Notes under the pieces: model-generated
The model's input: only the letters and a program-made list of their open reading frames with translations
Told to the model about the DNA's origin: nothing
Database searches by the model: none
Assembly: GCF_030247185.1 (NCBI RefSeq)
Contig: NC_080572.1
Coordinates: forward strand, 36,310,516-36,374,515
DNA length: 64,000 nt
Direction: 5' to 3'
DNA from: Malaya genurostris
Lineage: Eukaryota; Arthropoda; Insecta; Diptera; Culicidae
Part shown: positions 54,700-64,000 of the stretch, one piece after another
How the letters are laid out: each line of letters opens with the position of its first letter
Numbering within the stretch: the stretch's first letter is position 1
Program-made: the position numbers and the translations under genes

Positions 54700-56750
54700 C
54701 CGATTTTGACAAACTAGGATTCAAATGAAAGGTCTCGTGGTCCCATAAGGAATTCCTGAATTTCATCCGGACCCGACTTCCGGTTCCGGAATTATAGGGT
54801 AAAGTGTGTTCAATATTGTACACCGTCACTTAAACCGGCGAAACAAAAAACGTGAAAATTTTTCTAAACTGGTCTCAAAACTACACAAATCGATAGTCAT
54901 TATCAGTAGGCACAAACCGATTCCGGTTATCCTGGTTCCCGGTATCCGGTTCCGGAAGTACCAGAAATAGTGGTCATATATACCAAAATGGATCTCACTC
55001 ACTTTTCTCAGCGATGGTTTGACCGATTTCCACAAACTTAGATTCAAATGAAAGGTCTTCCGGTCCCATACGGAATTCCTGAATTTCATCCGGATCCGAC
55101 TTCCGGTTCCGGAATTATAGTGTGAAGTGAGTTCAATATTGTACACCGTCACTTAAACCGGCGAAACAAAAAACGTGAAAATTTTTCTAAACTGGTCTCA
55201 AAACTACACAAATCGATAGTCATTATCAGTAGGCAACTAAACAAACCAATTCCGGCTATCCCGGTATCCGGTTCCGGAAGTACCAGAAATAGTGGTCATA
55301 TATACCAAAATGGATCTCACTCACTTTTCTCAGCGATGGTTCGACCGATTTCCACAAACTTAGATTCAAATGAAAGGTCTCCCGGTCCCATACGGAATTC
55401 CTGAATTTCATCCGGATCCGACTTCCGGTTCCGGAATTATAGTGTAAAGTGAGTTCAATATTGTACACCATCACTTAAACCGGCGAAACAAAATACGTGA
55501 AAATTTTTCTAAACTGGTCTCAAAACTACACAAATCGATAGTCATTATCAGTAGGCAACTAAACAAACCGATTCCGGCTATCCTGGTTCCCGGTATCCGG
55601 TTCCGGAAGTACCAGAAATAGTGGTCATATATACCAAAATTGATCTCACTCACTTTTCTCAGCGATGGTTTGACCGATTTCCACAAACTTAGATTCAAAT
55701 GAAAGGTCTCCCGGTCCCATACGGAATTCCTGAATTTCATCCGGATCCGACTTCCGGTTCCGGAATTATAGGGTAAAGTGTGTTCAATATTGTACACCGT
55801 CACTTAAACCGGCGAAACAAAAAACGTGAAAATTCTTCTAAACTGGTCTCAAAACTACACAAATCGATAGTCATTATCAGTAGGCAACTAAACAAACCGA
55901 TTCCGGTTATCCTGGTTCCCGGTATCCGGTTCCGGAAGTACCAGAAATAGTGGTCATATATACCAAAATGGATCTCACTCACTTTTCTCAGCGATGGTTT
56001 GACCGATTTCCACAAACTTAGATTCAAATGAAAGGTCTCCCGGTCCCATACGGATTTCATCCGGATCCGACTTCCGGTTCCGGAATTATAGGGTAAAGTG
56101 TGTTCAATATTGTACACCGTCACTTAAACCGGCGAAACGAAAAACGTGAAAATTTTTCTAAACTGGTCTCAAAACTACACAAATCGATAGTCATTATCAG
56201 TAGGCAACTAAACAAACCGATTCCGGCTATCCCGGTATCCGGTTCCGGAAGTACCAGAAATAGTGGTCATATATACCAAATTTTCTCAGCGATGGTTTGA
56301 CCGATTTCCTCAAACTTAGATTCAAATGAAAAGTCTTCCGGTCCCATACGGAATTCCTGAATTTCATCCAGATCCGACTTCCGGTTCCGGAATTATAGGG
56401 TAAAGTGAGTTCAATATTGTACACCGTCACTTAAACCGGCGAAACAAAAAACGTGAAAATTTTTCTAAACTGGTCTCAAAACTACACAAAACGATAGTCA
56501 TTATCAGTAGGCAACTAAACAAACCGATTCCGGCTATCCTGGTTCCCGGTATCCGGTTCCGGAAGTACCAGAAATAGTGGTCATATATACCAAAATGGAT
56601 CTCACTCACTTTTCTCAGCGATGGTTTGACCGATTTCCACAAACTTAGATTCAAATGAAAGGTCTCCCGGTCCCATACGGAATTCCTGAATTTCATCTGG
56701 ATTCGACTTCCGAATCCGGAGTTATAGGGTGCGTACTAGAAGAGTTTGTG
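54700..56750 (+). repeat. ~307-329-bp tandem minisatellite, about six units
   Basis: Each unit contains 'CAAATGAAAGGTCT', 'CCGACTTCCGGTTCCGGAAT', 'GTACACCGTCACTTAAACCG' and 'GATAGTCATTATCAGTAGGC'. Spacings between equivalent points are about 322, 329, 320 and 307 bp. Unit differences are small deletions, for example near 56055 and 56280. Confidence 0.9.
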
Positions 56751-57019
56751 TGTCATGTTAGTTGGTGGCCGTACGAACCGACTTTGATTATACCGTTTCT
56801 CGGGTTGCGGTGCCGGAAATGCATATAATAGTGAACCCATTTCGTTCTCTTAAGGATGGCTTACGCAATCAAAGCACTGTTTTATTCTGTATGTTATGCA
56901 TAAACAATCACTTGGTTCCTTTCAAAAATCGAAGAGAAAATTTTTGAATAGAATACCACAATATTATATGTGCATGTGAAAGGCATCATTACACCACTAG
57001 GTGGATTAAAACAGATTTT

Positions 57020-57141
57020 TTTTTGCTCACCAAGTCAGTTTTGCGTGTCATACTTTATAGAGACATACTTGCTGACTGCAGATTTTTTTTCAGATTTACA
57101 GACCCTGTCTGCAGATATTTGAAATTTTTACCTGGCATCTC
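57020..57141. repeat. Partial hAT MITE with an empty insertion site
   Basis: It matches 40455-40543 plus 41447-41506 without copy 5 between them ('TTGCTGACTGCAG' then 'CAGATTTACAGACCCTGTCT'). It ends 'TACCTGGCATCTCTG'. The left part is missing. Confidence 0.85.
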
Positions 57142-57194
57142 TGCTAATTACCAGTATCACGCATAATGAAGTGATCACCGTTGTTGGAAAAAAC

Positions 57195-57942
57195 CTAGGA
57201 CAGGACCTGACAATTGTTAATCCACTTTTAGGACCAATTTCGGACCAGCTCGTGATTGGTTGAAATTGACATAAGCAAGTACAAGTTGTTGAAATCAATA
57301 TTACTGCAGGGTGGTAGAAAAAGTGTTGTCAGTATCGTCGGTAACAATGCAGCTTGATATTGGATATTTTATTTTTCGGGTCATCTTTTCAAAATTATTA
57401 ATTTCAATAGGATTTAAGTTCAATTTGTTTTCAAGTCCTGCCAATGCGGAAAGTATACGAGTACATTTAACAATCACTGGATGATACAAAGAGAAAGCCT
57501 GAAATCACGAAGTGTGATATGGACGAGAATATTGATTATGTTGGTTGTGAATAGCACCGAATCTTTGGATACTTCTGTGTTATTATTTTTCTCAAATAGA
57601 ATATGTTGAATACTTTAGTTAATAAAGCTGCAAAAAATTAATTACCCAAAATTGAGTGTTTTAGAAAAATTTTATTAAGCTGTTTCAACTAAACGTTTTC
57701 TTCAAAACAAACATCTGATCAAAATAATCCAGAGCTATATTTTTGACGATATAACATTTGTCTAAGTGTTTTCAAATGATTAATAATTGCATGTTATAAG
57801 GGGAGAAAGTTTTCAGAATGAATAATTATCTCTACTAGCAACAGTGATCGCGAGGCATTTATTATTTACAGTAGGAAGCAACCGGAATAAGAAGAGAAAT
57901 ATTTTTCTGGAAAAAGAAGCCAGTTGTCTGGTCCTGTCCTAG
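57195..57942. mobile_element. Element X, copy 2 (uninterrupted, 748 bp)
   Basis: The ends 'CTAGGACAGGACCTGACAAT' and '...GTCCTGTCCTAG' are flanked by GAAAAAAC at 57187-57194 and 57943-57950. It provides the empty site for copy 3 of the GTCGTGAATACGAC family. Confidence 0.92.
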
Positions 57943-59402
57943 GAAAAAACTATTTATTTTTTTTCAACAAAATGTTGGTGGCTTGATGTTCATAATGACA
58001 TCAAGTTCATCCCAGTCATTACTTTTGTCTCTAAAGGGACTTCCGTAATAAGAACCTACACTCAGAAAAATATTATGGTAACAGTTACTATATAGAGGGC
58101 CAACCTGACCATGCGAGTATAGTGGTTTTCAGCCAACTATTAAATCAGATGATTTCAACAATAGTCAAGTTCATGTTTACTATAAATGGTATCTGCTCTC
58201 GAATAGTAATATTGAACAGTATATTGTATGAATAACTAATACGATTGAGATGGTTAGGCTAACCATGACCGAATCTTTATTTACATTGTGGTTTTCGCTA
58301 TAACCAGAGCCATGGTATTTTTGGCATTTCATTTCTAGTTATTTCGAAACTGAAGGCAGTGGTTGATTCAACAATGCTGTAGATCAGCAAAACATGAGCT
58401 AATTTTGAAAAGTTTTATGAATTTGAATTCTAGAACAAGAACAACAAAATAGTTTCATTGAATTCTATTTTATTTTTGCATAAAATCAAATGATGATGTG
58501 CCTGGTGAAATATTGATTATCAACGTAGACACGGAGCAGTATTGCTTGGTTGCAACTGTTGATCCCAGGCTCTGTTCGGTGAAGTTTCTCCTGAAGAAGA
58601 AATGGAAGAAATTAATAGCCAAGTCCAGAAGCAAACCTCAATACCCACCTGCCATATATTGTTATTTTTTTCCGTCGGATTCGAGCGATTTGAATCCGGG
58701 AATCGGATGATGTTAGTCGTTTTAATCAATCGCTTGATGTTGTTTCTACAGCGACCGATAACGAATAATAAAAATTATACAGGACGTCGATTTCACTAGA
58801 AAACAGCCGTTACCGGCAAACTTGTTGAAAAATTTAATTTCAACGACGGAAAATAGTAAGGCTACAAAATTTACTCACCTGCAACACCTTCCAAATTACA
58901 CAATATAAGTCACAATATACTTTTTTTTTCAAATCATTCAATGATGTGTTACGAAATTGTCTGCTGTATTGTAACTTTATGTGAAAATAACAAATTATAT
59001 CCGTTTATTGACAATTTGTATAGTCAGCACAAATGAAAAACAGTCGGTTAAAAAACACTATACGATAATGTGCTTACTACATAAATTCTGTTGATATGAA
59101 ATACATGAATAGTGTTTTCAAACTTAATAAATTCTTTTAAACCATGTATCTATTTATGGTAACATTATTATACTGTGGACATATTTACATGGTAGCGATA
59201 ACTATTTAGCTCCTCATATATATCAAGGCTCGAGAGCAATTTCACCTTACTAGAAATTGTGATTTTAACTATTTGTTCTTATATTTGAGATGACTACCAT
59301 TGTCAGGATGACCATGCCAGAAAAGTCATAAATACAAATAGTTTAGTCAAGTCGTAGTCTTTGCTGTCTAGTAATTTATACAATACAGATGGTGAATAGT
59401 CA

Positions 59403-59666
59403 TATATCGGTACTAACATGTGATTAGGGCATATCGTGCGATATGCCCTTTTGAAAGTTACGAAAAATAATGCTCATTACTCAAATTTTAAACATGAAAT
59501 TGAAGCATATCGCGCACAATTTCGTAGATTGGACTTCTATCTACGAGATTAAATCGATTATTGTGTTAATGAAGGTTCTAGAGCCGAGCAATGAGCATTA
59601 TATTTTGTAACATTCGCAAGGGCCTATCGTGCGATATGCCCTAATCACATGTTACTACCGATATGA
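59403..59666. mobile_element. MITE whose inverted ends are themselves palindromes
   Basis: Inverted ends of about 75 bp share 'CGGTA.TAACATGTGATTAG' and 'AATGCTCATT'. Within each end lies 'GGGCATATCGTGCGATATGC', a near-perfect palindrome on its own. Confidence 0.8.
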
Positions 59667-59690
59667 TTGTTGCTACTATTTAAGCGTATA

Positions 59691-60019
59691 GCGGCCCTTA
59701 CACGTGACAATATTATTGTCAATCCAAAGTATTGTCAATACCGTCAATCCAATTGACTTGGTAACTTGAGTCCGCATTTTTCGAGAAAATCAAGCGTTTG
59801 GAGATTCAAATATTGCAAATGAATATTAAAATATAGAGAGAAGACATTATTGCACATATTTAACAGTTTCTCTCTGGAGAGAAAGTATTGTTGGATTGAT
59901 GAGCAGTTTTGATTTTTTTGACAATATTTTCGTCAATCCAATGAAGTTTCCATTACACGATCAAAAGTATTGTCAATACTCCTTGTATTAACAATAATAT
60001 TGTCTCGTGTAAGGGCTGC
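59691..60019. mobile_element. MITE with 'GCGGCCCTTACACG' ends
   Basis: The ends 'GCGGCCCTTACACGTGACAA' and 'TTGTCTCGTGTAAGGGCTGC' are inverted. 'GTATTGTCAATAC' and 'GACAATATT' words recur. It is related by its ends to 36328-36489. Confidence 0.75.
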
Positions 60020-60221
60020 TTATAGTTGAATGACAATGGAAAACAGGCTACGGTTACTATGGTATTTTGCTCAGTGTACATTCACTTCACTTGATTTCCA
60101 TCGTGAAGTGATACCCATAATAAGGGTCACATTCACTTTACTTAATTTCACGGTGTAGTGACACCGATAATAAGGGCCTTAAATTTTAATGTGATGATTT
60201 CAACATCCTAATCCAACTTCG

Positions 60222-60375
60222 TAAGGAAGCTAAGTTTTGGTATTACATTCTCTTTGTAGAGTTGGCCTTTCTGTTTCAACAGACTTCGCAGCCGATTCAT
60301 AGCATACAAAATCATTGCATGGTTAATACTACGACCTTTCTGACACTAAAAATCTTTCCAGGTCGAAGGTCGGAC
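60222..60375 (-). mobile_element. tRNA-derived SINE body, head missing
   Basis: On the minus strand: 'GACCTGGAAAGATTTTTAG', 'TGTCAGAAAGG', then 'GAATCGGCTGCGAAGTCTGT' and 'GAAACAGAAAGGCCAA'. It is the same family as 18703-18870, with the tRNA-like head absent. Confidence 0.78.
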
Positions 60376-62460
60376 ATAATAAAACTGATCTATAACACCA
60401 GCGTCCAATGCATTGAACTTTTAACCCGGACAAAAAACTTTGAAAACGGGCAAAAGTTCATTTTGAAAAACAAAAGTTTACGGGAGCGCGCGCCTCTCAT
60501 TCGGTTTCTCAATGATTTCTGTAGAAAAAAAAGTCGGATATCTTTATGGTTTGGAGGTTTGTCGAATTCGTGATTTTATTTTTGTTGTTTTCTTGTATTT
60601 TGCACATTTTTTTGTTTTGCTTTTCAGTTTTTTTTTTCTTCTTTCAACAAACTTGTTAGCTTACGGATTGCAATACGTTACTTTAGATTTCTGATTTAAG
60701 TTCTTTGTTTCACGTTCTCTACAAGGTTATGATAGTGTTACATATTTTCGTACTTTTCTTTTTGCGCCTCCATCCATGAAAATATCCTATCTCACTAAAA
60801 TGTTTTTTTGTTTTCAAGACGTGGTGAACGGACTGCAAGAGTCTTTCTTCCTTTTTTTGAATCGCTGTTTTCCAAAATCAGCGACGAAACTTTGCGGGAC
60901 TGACTGTTTTTCGTCTGTAGATTTTGCGGAATCGGAAGGTAATTATTACAGTTTGAGACTGTTTTTGCTAGTTGTTACATCATGTGTATTTAATGGTTAA
61001 TTTTGTGTAGTCAGTATTTTCATCAGAAGCACTACCGAAGATTAAGAAGTCTGCAATACATATTGTAAGTTCTTCTCCCAACACTATAATTGACTCTCGG
61101 GTTAAATTTGGGTAAAAGAACAATAACAATAATGCTCTCCCAACGAACGGAACAAAGTTTGAAAGTGTGATATTGCGACCCGAGAGCTTGAGAGGTTTTG
61201 ATTGAATTAGTATATTGGACTTCCATGGACTTTGAAGGGATGATGAAATCAACTTACGTCCATTTGGATAATTGGCTAGATATTCATATTTAATCTACCT
61301 ACGAGCTACGGTTGTTCTATTATGTGGATTGATATTTTTTAATGTGAATTTAGTTCAATTTTCGTTTGTTTCCCTCTCAGTCTTCTTTTAGCAACAAACT
61401 ATAACGACCGATTGTTTATCGGTGTTGGGGAACTGTTCTTCTCCTTCAAAGAAGACTCTCACGTGACTTAAACGTAAATAGATGCTATGCTAAAAGTTTG
61501 AGGATTTGACGGAGAAGACACCTTGGAAATGGTGCTTCAACCGATTCGGTTTGGCGATGACAGATTAGCATTCCTTTTAGTGATAATACAATGCCGTTAT
61601 ATGTTTTCTGGAGCTGCTGCGATGAGCGTGTGTATGTATCAGAGTGAATACTAGTGAACGAGTGATTTTCAACGGTGCCGACGAGTAGTCAAGATCTAAC
61701 TTGCATCACCACACAATATTTTTTACTTTTCTGTCTATATTTGCATCATTTACAAAAATTAAACACTAGTTGTTTACACTATAAGTCAAATCTAATGCCA
61801 TATACAAAGGTTCCATCGAATCATCTCACGCTATGCTTTGTTTCAAAAGAAGCTTCAATTGCACTTCCATTCAGTTACTACAATCTATTATAGATCTTCT
61901 CACCATTCGATCTTAGCATGCTTGTTTTTATTGGTAGAACTAGATTGATTCACTATTACTCTCACATTTGGCGAATACAAATTGATCTAATTAGTGGCGA
62001 ACAGAGAAGAACACTATTTTCTTTGCATTTTACAGTTCTATTTTTATATAGGTTGAGTTTTTGTAATGATATTCTATTTCAATTAGACTGCTACCGTTTA
62101 CTTTGTGTGAGTGTCTGGTGTTACATTTATGGGTTTGTGTATGTGTGATCTATTTTACCCAACCATTCGCATCAAAACAAACCAAAACACCAATTCCAAT
62201 TTCATTAGCTAACCTACGATTTTGTCACTAATCAATCACTGATCGGTACACAGAAGGAAATAAAAAAAATCAGCAAATCCAACTAATGTAAAACAGCTCC
62301 TTTTTCCATCCATTTCAGAAGCAAATTTTTATCCAGAATTAAAAACAATCTACAAAAGGTACGATTGGAATTTACAATACAATAAAAATAAACCTTTTCT
62401 GCTAAATTTCATAAATCACCATCAATCGAATCATGGTGTAAACACCACGAATTGAAATAT
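60376..62460. other. 3' flank and probable long 3' UTR of NAT1
   Basis: I see no gene here; frames at 60262-61252 and 61675-62148 have no domain. On the NAT1 (minus) strand, an AATAAA complement at 61927-61932 is one candidate polyadenylation signal about 530 bp after the stop. The true 3' end is unknown. Confidence 0.4.
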
Positions 62461-64000
62461 TTACTCCTCGTCCTCCTCGTCTTCGTCCTCTGCTTCCGCT
62501 AGCCAGGTCAGCCATTGATTTACCTGGAACAGTGCCTTGCCCTTACCCGGGTACATATCGGTGACGTCTTCCTTGTAGCGCAGGAAGGCGTCCTCCTCTA
62601 TTACACTCAGTTCGTAGAACTCACGGAACCAACGCAATAGGACTCCTAAACGGTGCGAAAAATATCAATTAGACAACAATCAAGATAAGAAACAACGTGG
62701 ATCAAACATACCCTTTGGGAAATCAATGCTGTACCAGTACACTTGCATCGCATATATGGCAATCAGCTGCAAGTCATTGTTACCATTGAGAAACGCGTTC
62801 AGCACCGGACAGTACTTCTTGAGCGTTTCCATTTCCTTTTCCAAAGCTTGCTTCTCATCTGCACATTTAGATGATTCCTGCGATAGCAAAGAATCAAACA
62901 CTGAAGTTATTAAGCGAGAAAAAAAACGAAAAATATATCGGCTACCTGGGTGATATATTTCAACAAAACCGTCATCACAGCGGTTATGAATCCTGGATCG
63001 ATGTAGCAACTGGCTTCCACGTTTTCCTTGATCCACTTGTAGAACTGTTGTGGATTGGCATCGGCTTGAATCTGTTTCCATAGTTCGGCCTGCACCCGCA
63101 GTAGTGGATACAAGAAGCTTAAATTGCGATCTTCGAGAATCTCCGCCATTCGATCCTTAGTACGGTCACTTTCCGGAAGGCTACTCATCAGGTTCACTTT
63201 ACTTTGTTGGAACATCTCCTGTAGCTTCGATTTTCCGAGCTGCTTGTGCAGTTGTTGCAGCACTAGCAGGAACAGCGGGTAGTGTTGCCCATTGTCGGTG
63301 TAGTTGGAAATATCGGAAAGTTTGCATAATTTAACCGGAACTGCTCGTGATAATAGAGACGCTACAATAGTGGTGATTTTTGGGATGGTTTTTTCCTTCT
63401 CGTTCATGGAATTGACTAGCGCTTTGAACGATTCCAACGTGGCACCGTTGGAAAGTTTGTTCAGTTTACGTAGTCGCTGTAGAAATACAATAATTTTTTC
63501 GTGGAATGGATCTGCTTTGTCTAGCACTTCGTTCATGACTTTGATAACTGAGTCGCGCATGAACTTTTCTGGTATTTTCAGCTCACAGAACTCGCGCACC
63601 AGTTCATCCATCAGCGACTCGGTTGTCACTTTGTCATCGTCTTCAGATTTCATTGTTTCCGAACCGTCATCTCCCTTCTCTGAGGACTTGTCATCCTCTG
63701 TCTTCACCTTAAGGTCTGCCTCGTTGATAGTATCCGGATTCGAAATTTCATCAACCACTTCCACAACAACCACCTGCACGGCACCGTTCTCGATTGGTTT
63801 TTCATTACGTTTTTGCTTATCTTGCTCGATTTGCCCCTTCAGGTTGTCCAGCAACACCTCGGAAGCGAAAATGGAAACCTTCTTCAAAAATTCTTCCTTG
63901 TTAGGACCCTTATCCTTCTTTCCCTTTTTCTCGGTCTTTTCCGAAGAAACCTGTTTGATAATGACCTGCTCCTTTTGGAGAGTATTGTTAATTGGTGTTG
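62461..64000 (-). CDS. NAT1: NAT1 / eIF4G2 (DAP5/p97), 3' part: MA3 and W2 domains
   Basis: Visible exons in transcript order are 64000-62946 (continuing upstream), 62877-62712 and 62645-62461. Introns follow GT..AG (donors GTAGCC and GTATGT; acceptors ATCGCAG and GTTTAG), and the phases fit. The first exon has a Lys-rich linker ('KGKKDKGPNKEE'), an acidic stretch, then the MA3 domain from 'LMDELVREFCELKIPEKFM'. The W2 domain spans the exons ('FYKWIKENV', 'FPKG', 'EEDAFLRYKED') and ends 'FQVNQWLTWLAEAEDEDEED' plus E-E and a TAA stop at 62461-62463. The QVNQWLTWLE/A-acidic ending is diagnostic of NAT1/DAP5, which lacks the eIF4E-binding part of eIF4G and supports alternative translation initiation. 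The apparent start at 63887 is an internal TTG Leu codon; the open frame continues to the window edge. Confidence 0.95.

Larger units (their letters stand above)
54427..57012 (+). mobile_element. 'CTCATATAGAAAGG' element with an expanded ~325-bp minisatellite
   Basis: It opens 'GCCTTTCTCATATAGAAAGG', passes 'CATATACCATTCGACTCAG' and a (TG)n tract, and closes '...GAAAGGCATCATTACACCAC' and 'TAGGTGGATTAAAACAG'. It is the best-preserved member of the family at 8784 and 9484. It encodes no protein; the set of minus-strand 'MTVYNIE' frames repeats with the satellite. Confidence 0.82.
58059..60076. mobile_element. TA-target element with 'CACTCAGAAAAATA' ends, 2.0 kb, containing two MITEs
   Basis: The left end is 'CACTCAGAAAAATATTATGG' and the right end 'CCATAGTAACC...' reversed, closing '...TTTTGCTCAGTG'. 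TA flanks it at 58057-58058 and 60077-60078. Frames at 58498-58799 have no recognised domain. MITEs at 59403-59666 and 59691-60019 are nested. Confidence 0.75.
57142..60178. mobile_element. Element Z, copy 2, split by element X and a TA-target element
   Basis: Z pieces: 57142-57186, 57951-58058 and 60077-60178, the last ending 'ATAATAAGGGCC'. Words such as 'TTCACTTGATTTCCATCGTG' match 36234-36719. The left end is missing. Confidence 0.7.

Noticed and set aside
54826..56696. A family of ~110-residue 'MTVYNIE' proteins on the minus strand
   Set aside because: They repeat with the ~325-bp satellite, have varying ends and match no domain.
63885..63887. NAT1 start codon at 63887
   Set aside because: The codon there is TTG (Leu) and the same frame stays open to the window edge with NAT1-like sequence.

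Overview
This window looks like chromosomal DNA from a dipteran, most likely a culicine mosquito. The evidence is an insect-type NAT1/eIF4G2 gene, tRNA-derived SINEs of a kind I associate with mosquitoes, Jockey, I, RTE and gypsy retroelements, and very dense MITE, hAT and mariner nesting with AT-rich spacers. Nothing bacterial or viral is present. Only three host genes look intact: a C2H2 zinc-finger gene with about 24 fingers (14777-18172, + strand, four visible exons), a tiny two-exon TOM5-like mitochondrial gene (42628-42839, +) and the 3' half of NAT1/eIF4G2 (62461-64000, - strand, running off the window). A frameshifted, intron-containing fragment of a LETM1-like gene (46840-47290) and a SWIM/YqaJ-like relic (22130-23030) are pseudogenes.

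Layout. 1-5280: the end of an I-clade LINE joined to a 5'-truncated Jockey LINE, split by an internally deleted mariner. 5289-14531: foldback and MITE elements, two copies of an unclassified element family, a degenerate satellite-like element and an RTE relic. 14576-18200: SINE plus the zinc-finger gene. 18200-25500: repeats, MITEs, the SWIM/YqaJ relic and a (TA)n tract. 25500-32420: a decayed Ty3/gypsy element with further insertions. 33000-46830: a large nest of hAT elements, TA-target elements and three more copies of the unclassified family, with the TOM5-like gene between them. 46840-54430: LETM1 fragment, SINE, a second gypsy split by a 2.77-kb hAT and by a 2.9-kb palindromic array of 262-bp units. 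54430-60400: satellite-like element and nested MITEs. 60400-64000: NAT1 and its 3' flank.

The standout system is the repeated family with a terminal 'GTCGTGAATACGAC' hairpin (six copies: 5698-7372, 12347-14531, 28566-30320, 36974-40454, 40544-41446, 43365-46827). Two filled/empty site pairs inside this window define its ends and show insertion into T-tracts. The inverted 13-bp motif is terminal at one end and subterminal at the other, followed by a small hairpin. This resembles Helentron/HINE-type rolling-circle elements, although no Rep/helicase is visible. Three copies carry pieces of a histone H2A/H2B locus: two H2B 5' ends, a divergent TATA-bearing H2A/H2B promoter, an H2A body and the histone 3' stem-loop. 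The other three copies share the ends but have a different interior.

Coordinates of nested elements were set by eye from terminal repeats and target-site duplications. Most are base-precise where a TSD is quoted and approximate otherwise.
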